32,878 nt of DNA from an uncultured Clostridia bacterium (GTDB taxonomy: Bacteria > Bacillota > Clostridia > Christensenellales > UBA3700). The position numbers were made by a program, and so were the translations under genes. Below, piece after piece: positions 9,936-15,875 of this stretch. Every line of letters starts with the position of its first letter. Positions within the stretch are counted from its first letter, which is position 1. The stretch lies in contig CANSGN010000017.1 in NCBI GenBank assembly GCA_947646415.1, positions 1 to 32,878 on the forward strand. The letters run 5' to 3'. The notes below the pieces were generated by a model. The model saw only the letters and a list, made by a program, of their open reading frames with translations, ran no database searches and had not been told where the DNA came from.

Positions 9936-9964
9936 TTGACATAATGTGATATTTGTGATATTTT
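9936..9964 (+). promoter_or_regulatory. Sigma-A-type promoter for the preQ1-regulated unit
   Basis: A perfect -35 TTGACA (9936-9941) is followed after 17 bases by a weaker -10, TATTTT (9959-9964). Transcription would start near 9971, about 22 bases before the riboswitch aptamer. Confidence 0.6.
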
Positions 9965-9992
9965 AATATTATCTTAATAATAAGTTAAAACG

Positions 9993-10035
9993 AGAGACAG
10001 TTCGCAACCATCCTGTCTTTAAACAAAACTATGGA
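9993..10035 (+). ncRNA. preQ1-I riboswitch aptamer
   Basis: The sequence folds as the small H-type pseudoknot of preQ1-I aptamers. P1 is GACAG (9996-10000) with CTGTC (10013-10017), extendable by A-T and G-T pairs to 9993/10020. The loop reads TTCGCAACCATC, with the class-typical TCGCA...ACC. An A-rich stretch AAACAAAAC (10021-10029) follows. ATGG (10031-10034) then pairs back with loop bases CCAT (10008-10011) as P2. From memory, the loop and tail closely match the Thermoanaerobacter tengcongensis preQ1-I aptamer. The downstream gene is a queuosine-precursor transporter homolog, a known target of this class. A terminator follows at once, so ligand binding is expected to turn the unit off. 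Confidence 0.87.
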
Positions 10036-10041
10036 AAAGAT

Positions 10042-10063
10042 GGGGGGAATACTCCCTTTTTTT
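10042..10063 (+). terminator. Expression-platform terminator of the preQ1 riboswitch
   Basis: GGGA (10045-10048) pairs with TCCC (10053-10056) over the loop ATAC, extendable by G-T pairs, and seven T (10057-10063) follow. The element sits between the aptamer and the transporter start. GATGG (10039-10043), at its 5' edge, can also pair with aptamer loop bases CCATC (10008-10012), giving a plausible ligand-free antiterminator. Confidence 0.7.
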
Positions 10064-10099
10064 GTTAATAATGTCTCTCGTTTAAATTTGGAGGCATAA

Positions 10100-10876
10100 A
10101 TGTTGAAACAAAAGATTAAAAACGAATGGCAAGAGTTTTGTACTCTTATGAAAAATGTACCTACGATTGTAGTTGTATTATTTATTATCTCTATTTTTGC
10201 TATGAATTTGCTTGCTAACAAAAGTATTACGGTCCCTGTAGAATGGTTAGCTATGGATTGTGGTATTATTATATCATGGTTCGCTTTTTTTACTATGGAT
10301 ATTCTAACAAAGCATTTTGGACCAAAGGCAGCAAATGAGATTACAATAGTTGCAGTATTAGTGAACTTATTTTTCTGTTTTTTAATGTTTATTGCAAGTA
10401 TAATAACCGGTGTTTGGGGAGAATCTTTTGTTAGTGGAAGTGAAGCTGTTATAAATAATGCTCTTGATAAGACTATTGGTGGTACATGGTATGTTGTTTT
10501 AGGAAGTACTATTGCTTTTTTAGTATCGGCGATGATAAACAATTTTTCTAATTATGGAATAGGAAAAATATTTAAAAAAAATCAAGATTCTATAGGAGTA
10601 TTTGTACTACGTACATACATTTCAACAGCAGTAGGGCAATTTGTAGACAATTTTGTATTTGCTCTTTTAGTTAGTCATTTTTTCTTCGGTTGGACCATTG
10701 TTCAATGTATTACTTGTGCGGCAACAGGTATGGTTGTTGAGCTGTTATGCGAGGCAATATTTTTCTATCCTGCCTTTTTAATTACAAAAAGATGGAAGAA
10801 AAATGAAGTAGGAAAAGAATATTTGGAATTGAGAGTAAAGGAGATGGCAGATGAAAGTATTAATAACGGGAACTAG
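10100..10876 (+). CDS. VUT family (YhhQ/DUF165-type) queuosine-precursor transporter
   Basis: This 258-residue integral membrane protein has about six hydrophobic segments, the first near residues 20-37 (TIVVVLFIISIFAMNLLAN). It resembles the VUT/COG1738 family, whose E. coli member YhhQ imports preQ0/preQ1. The stretch FFTMDILTKHFGPKAAN is the family's conserved loop after the second segment. The preQ1-I riboswitch just upstream independently supports uptake of a queuosine precursor. The start has GGAGG at 10090-10094. The final 26 bases overlap the next gene, a short-chain dehydrogenase. No queuosine biosynthesis gene or tgt is in the window, so whether the cell makes or only salvages the precursor cannot be said. 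Queuine rather than preQ1 as the substrate is possible. Confidence 0.88.
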   Translation: MLKQKIKNEWQEFCTLMKNVPTIVVVLFIISIFAMNLLANKSITVPVEWLAMDCGIIISWFAFFTMDILTKHFGPKAANEITIVAVLVNLFFCFLMFIASIITGVWGESFVSGSEAVINNALDKTIGGTWYVVLGSTIAFLVSAMINNFSNYGIGKIFKKNQDSIGVFVLRTYISTAVGQFVDNFVFALLVSHFFFGWTIVQCITCAATGMVVELLCEAIFFYPAFLITKRWKKNEVGKEYLELRVKEMADESINNGN

Positions 10877-11498
10877 TAGCGGGATTGGTAAGGCTATAGC
10901 CGAAAAATTTTTAGATTGCGGGCACAATGTGATAGGAATGGATATTTGCAAATCAACTATTAATAATATTAACTATTTACATATTGAAACAGATATTTTT
11001 GCAGGAAAATTGCCTGAAATTGAAAATGTTGAAGTGCTTATTAACAATGCCGGAGTGCAAAATACAGGAAGAGATATTGATATTAATTTAAAAGGAAGCA
11101 TTAGAATAACAGAAAAATATGCATTTCAAGATAAAATCAAATGTGTTTTGTTTATTGCATCCGCAAGTGCACAAACAGGGTCTGAATTTCCTGAATATAC
11201 CGCAAGTAAAGGCGGAATGGTCGCTTATATGAAAAATGTTGCTTTACGCATTGCAAAATATGGGGCAACCTCAAATAGTTTATCCCCCGGGGGAGTCAAA
11301 ACTGCATTAAATGAACATATATTGAACAATCCTTACCTTTGGGAACAAGTTATGAATGAAACACTTTTACCAAAATGGGCTGATGTAGAAGAAATAGCTG
11401 AGTGGGCATATTTTGTTACGGTAGTAAATCATTCGATGACAGCCCAAGATATTTTAATTGATAATGGCGAGGCTGCTAAATCAAATTTTATATGGTAA
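10851..11498 (+). CDS. Short-chain dehydrogenase/reductase in the preQ1-controlled operon
   Basis: This 215-residue classical-type SDR has the cofactor motif TGTSSGIG (residues 6-13), the structural NNAG motif, a catalytic serine in IASASAQTG, and the YxxxK catalytic pair in YTASKGG. A SPGGVKTAL segment follows the active site, as is usual. It is shorter than most SDRs (about 250 residues). The start ATG at 10851 has AAGGAG seven bases upstream, inside the transporter gene, and the 26-base overlap implies translational coupling, so it is almost certainly under the same preQ1 riboswitch. The substrate is unknown. A role in processing an imported 7-deazaguanine or pteridine is a guess from context only. 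A terminator follows 66 bases after the stop. Confidence 0.9.
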   Translation: MKVLITGTSSGIGKAIAEKFLDCGHNVIGMDICKSTINNINYLHIETDIFAGKLPEIENVEVLINNAGVQNTGRDIDINLKGSIRITEKYAFQDKIKCVLFIASASAQTGSEFPEYTASKGGMVAYMKNVALRIAKYGATSNSLSPGGVKTALNEHILNNPYLWEQVMNETLLPKWADVEEIAEWAYFVTVVNHSMTAQDILIDNGEAAKSNFIW

Positions 11499-11564
11499 TT
11501 TATAATAGATAAAAAAGATAAAATAATTTTGAGCAAGTGGTTTAATCTAACAAAATAGCTTTTT

Positions 11565-11599
11565 AAAAGTCCTGTAATATTATATTTCAGGACTTTTTT
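11565..11599 (+). terminator. Intrinsic terminator after the transporter-SDR unit
   Basis: AAAAGTCCTG (11565-11574) is perfectly complementary to CAGGACTTTT (11588-11597), and the T-run extends to 11599. It ends the riboswitch-controlled unit. Confidence 0.88.
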
Positions 11600-11684
11600 A
11601 TAATAATAAATTAGATATCTTAGTGAATTGTTTTGATATAAGATATGCCATAATCTTAGTATTGTCAAATTGTTTTTTTTGCTA

Positions 11685-11713
11685 TTTACTTTTAAAAATT
11701 TCTATGTTATAAT
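11685..11713 (+). promoter_or_regulatory. Sigma-A-type promoter of the metallophosphoesterase-propeller gene
   Basis: A perfect -10 TATAAT (11708-11713) has a 4/6 -35 match, TTTACT (11685-11690), at 17 bases. The predicted start near 11720 leaves a short leader containing GGAGG. Confidence 0.6.
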
Positions 11714-11741
11714 AAGTTAAATATAGCAAATGGAGGACATT

Positions 11742-13892
11742 ATGACTTTAAGCAGTAAACAAAAAAAGATTGCTTTAATTGTATTGATAGTTATTGCCGG
11801 TATGGCGGTTTTGGGCGGAGTAGCTACAGGCATTTATTTTGGCGTGGCGACTATTCCGGTTGAAGGTGTTGTGTTGGAAGTAGGTAACAATACACCTATT
11901 GCAAATGTCAGTGTTACTGATGGCAGAAATGTTGTAAAAACAGATGCAAACGGAAAATTTAAACTTGGTGGCTGGCATAAGGCAAGGTTTGTAACCATTA
12001 CAAATCCGTCGGGATATTGGACGGAGGAGTATTATCAAGAAATCAAAAGGAATAAAGATTACACTTTTACATTGGCAAAGCTTGATAAAGACCAAACAAA
12101 TCATACCTTTATACAAGTTACCGATACGGAAATAAACGAAAAAGGTGTTGGCGATTGGTTTAATCATTTAAAAGCCCAAGTGGAGGAAAGCGACCCTGCA
12201 TTTATTATCCATACAGGAGATATTTGTTACGAAGCAGGACTAAAGCAACATATTCAAGATATGAATAGCGAAAATATGGGTGTACCGGTACGTTATACTA
12301 TAGGAAATCACGATTTTGTAAGATATGGCAAGTACAGCGAGCAATTATTCGAAGATACTTACGGACCTGTAAACTATTCGTTCGATGTTGGTAATATTCA
12401 CTATATCGTATCTTCATTGGCTTACGGGGATTATCCTGCAAAATATACATTTAGCGATGTTGTAGCATGGATGAAAAACGATTTGGAAAATGTTGCGGAT
12501 AATAAAAAGGTAGTAATTTTTAATCACGATGTTTGCCGTGACGAAACGGGTATGGTTTTAAAATCGGGCTTAAACAAAATAGAACTTAAAAAAGAGGGAG
12601 TAATTGCTTGGATAAATGGGCATTTACACTATAATTTTATAAATAATTACGACGGAATTTTAAATATTTCCACAACTCCGCTTGTAGGCGGTATTGACGG
12701 CTCAATAGGTGGCGTACGTATTGTAAATATTGCAAACAATGCTGTAGATAGTACATATATGAGCTATACAGACTATAAGCCTCAAAGCACTGAGAGTGGC
12801 TACGAGTGGCAAGTCAAACTTGCTGGCAGAAATTTGTATACTGACCCTGTTTTGGTAGGAGATAAAATTTACGTTGGAATGATGGATAACGATTATCCTA
12901 GAAAACCTGTTTTTGCTTGCTTGAATGTGCAGGATGGCTCTAAAATTTGGGAAATGCAGGTGGAAACCTCGGTAAAAAACAATTTTTATATCAACGATGG
13001 TGTAGTTGTTGTTCAAGACTCTTCAGGTGTAGTTTATGGTTTGGATGCCGATAATGGCAAACAAATTTGGAAAAAAGATATGCAGCTTGTCACTTATCGC
13101 TATTCTATGAGTGGTATAACAGGCGATGGAGATAAAGTTTATTGCGGTAATTCAAGATTTGTGTATTGCTTTAATTTAAAAACAGGCGAACAAATTTGGA
13201 AAAAGAATTACGGAACAGGCGAGCCGTCCCCTTATAAAATGCAAATTGTAGGCGACCAACTTATTATCGGAGATAATTGGCGTCATCACTATGCACTTGA
13301 TAAAAATACAGGTAAGAAAGTTTGGGAGAGCGAGGTTAGAGTCAATACCGCACCAAGTGTGTTGAGCTATAACGGAAATATTTATGCTTTCGATTCGGAT
13401 AGAATTTTAAAGTACGAGACCAAAAAAGGAACAATCGTACAGGAAAAGAAAATGTATTTACAAGGCAGCGATAAAGATTGTTACAATTTCAATGTAGGGG
13501 CAACTCCTTATTTGGATGGCAATATAGCTTATGTAGGCACAAATAAAAACGGTTTAGTTGCCATAAATATGGATAGTTTGGAAGTAATGTGGGAGTGTCA
13601 AACAGGCGATAATATGATTTACGCATCAGCTTACAGCGGAAAAGGCTCTAAAGGTGTAGAGGCAAGTGTGGCGGTAAAAGATGGCAAATTATATTTTGGC
13701 GGTATGGACGGCATACTTTATGTTGTAGACAAAACTACAGGCGTGAAATTGGATAAATTTAATATCGGTAGTCCTATTTTAAGTAAGGCTGTTTTAGGCT
13801 CGGCAAACAATCAAAATTTTATAATCGTAAGCGATTTTGAGGGACGTGTAACAAAAATCAACTTGAGTGCTGACGGCAAATTTATAAAGTAA
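11742..13892 (+). CDS. Membrane-anchored metallophosphoesterase with PQQ-type beta-propeller
   Basis: This 716-residue protein has four parts. A basic N-terminus is followed by one hydrophobic segment (about residues 8-34), a signal anchor that places the rest outside. Next is a small beta-sandwich like the carboxypeptidase regulatory domain (about 38-115, TPIANVSVTDGRNVVKTDANGKF). A calcineurin-like phosphoesterase domain follows, with metal-ligand motifs TDTE, GDICYE (about 159), GNHD (about 187), FNHD and GHLHYN (about 292). The rest is a propeller of WD-like PQQ repeats from about 350, marked by recurring GxxIW or GKKVW units. I choose the ATG at 11742 because GGAGG at 11732-11736 fits it; an in-frame ATG at 11730 precedes that site. 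The gene stands alone between its own promoter and a strong terminator. The substrate is unknown; an envelope phosphodiester is plausible. Confidence 0.85.
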   Translation: MTLSSKQKKIALIVLIVIAGMAVLGGVATGIYFGVATIPVEGVVLEVGNNTPIANVSVTDGRNVVKTDANGKFKLGGWHKARFVTITNPSGYWTEEYYQEIKRNKDYTFTLAKLDKDQTNHTFIQVTDTEINEKGVGDWFNHLKAQVEESDPAFIIHTGDICYEAGLKQHIQDMNSENMGVPVRYTIGNHDFVRYGKYSEQLFEDTYGPVNYSFDVGNIHYIVSSLAYGDYPAKYTFSDVVAWMKNDLENVADNKKVVIFNHDVCRDETGMVLKSGLNKIELKKEGVIAWINGHLHYNFINNYDGILNISTTPLVGGIDGSIGGVRIVNIANNAVDSTYMSYTDYKPQSTESGYEWQVKLAGRNLYTDPVLVGDKIYVGMMDNDYPRKPVFACLNVQDGSKIWEMQVETSVKNNFYINDGVVVVQDSSGVVYGLDADNGKQIWKKDMQLVTYRYSMSGITGDGDKVYCGNSRFVYCFNLKTGEQIWKKNYGTGEPSPYKMQIVGDQLIIGDNWRHHYALDKNTGKKVWESEVRVNTAPSVLSYNGNIYAFDSDRILKYETKKGTIVQEKKMYLQGSDKDCYNFNVGATPYLDGNIAYVGTNKNGLVAINMDSLEVMWECQTGDNMIYASAYSGKGSKGVEASVAVKDGKLYFGGMDGILYVVDKTTGVKLDKFNIGSPILSKAVLGSANNQNFIIVSDFEGRVTKINLSADGKFIK

Positions 13893-13926
13893 TTTAATTG
13901 AAAATTGATAATAAAAAAATAATCTA

Positions 13927-13966
13927 ACTAGTAAAAAAAGCAGTGTAAAACTGCTTTTTTACTAGT
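13927..13966 (+). terminator. Strong intrinsic terminator after the metallophosphoesterase gene
   Basis: A long near-perfect inverted repeat runs from ACTAGT (13927-13932) to ACTAGT (13961-13966). The inner stem is AAAAAAGCAGT / ACTGCTTTTTT over a short loop. It is close to symmetric and could act in both directions. Confidence 0.9.
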
Positions 13967-14098
13967 ATATTCAATTATGTTAAATGAATATAAATTTTAT
14001 TGTGGTTTGTCAAAAATTAACTCAATAAAATATTTAAAATTTAATTAAAAGTTTGCTTAAAATCGTTTGGTAAATTGTAAAATGTTATCAGCTTAATA

Positions 14099-14127
14099 TT
14101 GACATAATATTAAAGTTATATTATAAT
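14099..14127 (+). promoter_or_regulatory. Consensus promoter of tRNA-Arg
   Basis: TTGACA (14099-14104), exactly 17 bases, then TATAAT (14122-14127): both hexamers are perfect. Transcription would start about 10 bases before the tRNA, as expected for a stable-RNA gene. Confidence 0.85.
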
Positions 14128-14143
14128 GAAAAAGTATTATTGT

Positions 14144-14219
14144 GTGTTTGTAGTCTAACAGGATAAAACAAGGGCCTCCGACGCCCCCGTTGAGAGTTCG
14201 AGTCTCTCCAAGCACACCA
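14144..14219 (+). tRNA. tRNA-Arg (anticodon CCG), CCA encoded
   Basis: The 76 bases fold as a cloverleaf. The acceptor is GTGTTTG (14144-14150) with CAAGCAC (14209-14215), discriminator A, then encoded CCA (14217-14219). The anticodon loop CTCCGAC (14176-14182) gives anticodon CCG, which reads CGG arginine codons. The T-arm is GAGAG-TTCGAGT-CTCTC (14192-14208). The D-loop carries GG at 14161-14162. Two flaws are visible: the D-stem GTCT/AAAC has one C-A mismatch, and the outermost anticodon-stem pair is A-C (14171/14187). A perfect promoter and a terminator frame the gene, so it is probably expressed despite these. Confidence 0.85.
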
Positions 14220-14223
14220 CTAA

Positions 14224-14270
14224 GACACACGTGAAAGGAGAGTAGAAACTCCGTCAAGTGTGCCTTTTTC
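14224..14270 (+). terminator. Terminator of the tRNA-Arg transcript
   Basis: The arm 14226-14240 (CACAC, TGA, GGAG) pairs with 14249-14262 (CTCC, TCA, GTGTG) with two small interruptions, followed by CCTTTTT. It begins seven bases after the tRNA CCA end. Confidence 0.8.
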
Positions 14271-14301
14271 TATACGAAAACGCTTCAAAAAATGCAAAAA
14301 T

Positions 14302-14330
14302 CGGTGGAAAATCAGAAGACTTATCCACCG
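14302..14330 (-). terminator. Minus-strand terminator for the DUF11 gene
   Basis: CGGTGGA (14302-14308) pairs perfectly with TCCACCG (14324-14330). On the minus strand the hairpin is followed by ATTTTTG and then a further T-run, so it would end the DUF11 transcript about 120 bases after its stop. Confidence 0.6.
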
Positions 14331-14338
14331 ACACACTT

Positions 14339-14370
14339 GGTGCTGATTATAGGATTTGAATATCAATGAT
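14339..14370 (-). pseudogene. tRNA 3'-end remnant (T-loop, acceptor arm and CCA)
   Basis: Read on the minus strand, this ends in the T-loop TTCAAAT, the T-stem half CCTAT, the acceptor half AATCAGC, discriminator A and CCA, which is the exact layout of a tRNA 3' end. The 5' T-stem half does not pair, and no GCTGATT-like 5' acceptor, D-arm or anticodon arm occurs within 80 bases upstream on that strand, so the rest is missing or decayed. It faces the intact tRNA-Arg and lies in the 3' untranslated region of the DUF11 gene. It may mark an old recombination or integration event. Confidence 0.5.
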
Positions 14371-14445
14371 TAAAAAATTTTTTACACATTTTTCATATAT
14401 TTTATAATCCATTGTTATGGCAAATATCCCTAACGCACTCCGTAA

Positions 14446-15219
14446 TTAATTTACCTTAACTTTAAATCTTGTTGTAACGCTTTGATTTGGAGATAGGTTC
14501 CCCATACTATATCCAGCGTCTGGATTATCCGTAGGATAATTTACGTTATTAACATACACCGAGTTTTCTACAAAGGTCACGCCTTGCGGAATTTTGTCTG
14601 TAAAGTTAATGTCTCTTATTTCAACATTGCCTTCGTTAGTAACAGATATGGTATAAATCAGCGTTTCACCCTTGATGGCGTACATTTTATCCACACTTTT
14701 TACAACACTCAGTTTATCGGAAATACAGTTAAAGGTTACAGGTTCGGTATATTCTTTGTAGCGCACTTCGCCTCTTACCGGCTCTGTAACAACGTATTGG
14801 AATTGGGAAACGTCTGTTACAGGATTCACCGTCACCGGGTCATTTATTTTCATATCGTATTCGACGGTAAGTGTTTCGCCGGGATTTAAGTCGGGAAGAA
14901 AGAAACCGGATATCATATCTTTGGACGGCAGCTCGGCTCCGTTGAGCTTAACGCTGCCTGCAACGTAGGTAGCGCCGTTCGGAGTGGGGTTGCTAATAAA
15001 ATTATACGTCAGCTTTGTTTCGGAGTTATTCGTCACTGTGACTTTGTTGTGAACGATTTCGCCGGCCTTTACCCAAGTTTTGTCGGTGCTAAGAACTTTC
15101 GATATTGCGTATGACATAACCTCAGTGCTTACGGTATTGCTTCCGATTTCTCCATGAGTAGCACCTTCGTTCGGTATCATTGCGTTGTAGGTTACATTTG
15201 ATTGATTAGGTATTTTCAT
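14446..15219 (-). CDS. DUF11 repeat-domain protein, possible surface or spore structural protein
   Basis: This 257-residue protein has two copies of the DUF11 immunoglobulin-like repeat. Each copy carries the pattern 'need for/origin of T-V-T/S-N', seen as AGEIVHNKVTVTNNS and KGETLIYTISVTNEGN. Each then has a VxGSVxxNG or VENSVYVNN stretch and a LNPGETLTVEY or LSPNQSVTTRF end. The N-terminus (MKIPNQSNVTYN) is not a signal peptide and there is no transmembrane segment or LPXTG sorting motif, so export by the Sec route is not evident. The coding sequence is visibly richer in G/C than its neighbours. The start has AGGAGAG (15227-15233) seven bases away. It is an isolated minus-strand gene with its own candidate promoter, leader hairpin and terminator. 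The function is unknown; spore surface is suggested only by the sigma-K-like promoter. Confidence 0.78.
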   Translation of the reverse strand: MKIPNQSNVTYNAMIPNEGATHGEIGSNTVSTEVMSYAISKVLSTDKTWVKAGEIVHNKVTVTNNSETKLTYNFISNPTPNGATYVAGSVKLNGAELPSKDMISGFFLPDLNPGETLTVEYDMKINDPVTVNPVTDVSQFQYVVTEPVRGEVRYKEYTEPVTFNCISDKLSVVKSVDKMYAIKGETLIYTISVTNEGNVEIRDINFTDKIPQGVTFVENSVYVNNVNYPTDNPDAGYSMGNLSPNQSVTTRFKVKVN

Positions 15220-15233
15220 TATTGTACTCTCCT

Positions 15234-15277
15234 AAAAAACTACATAAAGGCTCTCTTTTGGGAGCGCGATATGTAGT
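15234..15277 (-). promoter_or_regulatory. Leader hairpin with U-run abutting the DUF11 ribosome binding site
   Basis: ACTACAT (15239-15245) pairs with ATGTAGT (15271-15277), enclosing a second stem GCTCTC/GGGAGC (15250-15255/15260-15265, one G-T pair) over a TTTT loop. On the minus strand the hairpin is followed directly by five or six T and then the AGGAGAG ribosome binding site. This has the form of an intrinsic terminator placed inside the leader, so attenuation is possible; a translation-modulating or mRNA-stabilising hairpin is the alternative. Confidence 0.6.
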
Positions 15278-15339
15278 GTTTAACGTAGAGTATTTAATTG
15301 TGATTTATGTGACGGCACAAATTAAGTATTATCTTACTA

Positions 15340-15367
15340 TATCGTATGATTTTTTGGTTAATTTTGT
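15340..15367 (-). promoter_or_regulatory. Candidate sigma-K-like promoter of the DUF11 gene
   Basis: On the minus strand CATACGATA (15348 down to 15340) fits the mother-cell -10 pattern CATAnnnTA. An AC dinucleotide lies 17 bases upstream (15367-15366), as in the sigma-K consensus. The start would fall near 15333, giving a leader of about 113 bases that contains the hairpin. The motif is short and the region A/T-rich, so chance is a real possibility. Confidence 0.35.
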
Positions 15368-15478
15368 TCACAATTTCATATTTATAGTGTTACGTAAAAT
15401 AAAGTAATGTGCCCAAATGAAAATATGTATATATTACTCGAAAACACTTAGGTATTTCATAGTATAAGCTATATTCAA

Positions 15479-15507
15479 TATACATTTTTTTATAGTCAAA
15501 TTATAAT
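15479..15507 (+). promoter_or_regulatory. Possible promoter of a short transcript
   Basis: TATACA (15479-15484), 17 bases, then a perfect TATAAT (15502-15507). The transcript would run from about 15514 to the terminator at 15643. No full-length gene lies in between. Confidence 0.4.
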
Positions 15508-15557
15508 CGTTAGGTTTTATCCTTGTATCTGTCCGCTATTCTTTTAGGAGGTTTAGT

Positions 15558-15581
15558 ATGCTACTTATCATTCATCATTAA
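15558..15581 (+). CDS. Seven-codon reading frame MLLIIHH with a strong ribosome binding site
   Basis: ATG at 15558 has a perfect AGGAGG (15546-15551) six bases upstream and reads MLLIIHH before TAA (15579-15581). A terminator hairpin begins 25 bases later. The layout (promoter, ribosome binding site, very short frame, terminator) resembles a leader-peptide unit, yet the gene beyond it has its own consensus promoter. It may instead be a small RNA or the remnant of a lost gene. Whether the peptide is made is unknown. Confidence 0.35.
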   Translation: MLLIIHH

Positions 15582-15605
15582 CATATTTTTTTCTATAAAA
15601 TTATA

Positions 15606-15643
15606 AAAAAGGCATTTTTAAGTAAAGTTTAAAATGCCTTTTA
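15606..15643 (+). terminator. Bidirectional-looking terminator hairpin
   Basis: AAAAGGCATTTT (15607-15618) is the exact complement of AAAATGCCTTTT (15631-15642) over a 12-base loop. The A/T flanks would serve either strand. It would end the short transcript from 15514. Confidence 0.75.
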
Positions 15644-15812
15644 AAAAATTTATCTTTAATTAATTTTTTAATTGTTACATTGAACTTTGAATATTATAGA
15701 AATTTATTGTTAATAAGTTGAATATGAATTAATTTGTTATTTTTTAATATGTATTATACTCAATTATTTACAAAAAGCATTTTTTAAATAGCAAACGGAA
15801 TAAATTTCTGTA

Positions 15813-15841
15813 TTGACAGATAGGGCGTTTAATGATATAAT
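15813..15841 (+). promoter_or_regulatory. Consensus promoter of the hydroxyacyl-CoA dehydrogenase-like gene
   Basis: TTGACA (15813-15818), 17 bases, TATAAT (15836-15841), both perfect. Strong constitutive transcription is expected, with a leader of about 28 bases. Confidence 0.85.
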
Positions 15842-15875
15842 TATAACATAAAATTTTATTTTAGGGGGAATAATA

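Noticed and set aside
9985..10542. Open frame of 185 codons on the minus strand opposite the preQ1 leader and transporter
   Set aside because: It would overlap the riboswitch and the transporter gene, both well supported, and its translation is low-complexity without a family signature.
14144..14370. attL/attR pair of an integrated element
   Set aside because: The tRNA-Arg 3' end is not repeated in the window, the tRNA remnant has a different sequence and opposite orientation, and there is no integrase gene.
14688..14696. Another perfect TTATCCACA box inside the DUF11 gene
   Set aside because: A single copy within coding sequence is expected by chance and has no partner boxes.
15222..15407. 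61-codon plus-strand frame upstream of the DUF11 gene
   Set aside because: It has no ribosome binding site, covers the DUF11 leader hairpin and candidate promoter, and shows no recognisable protein.
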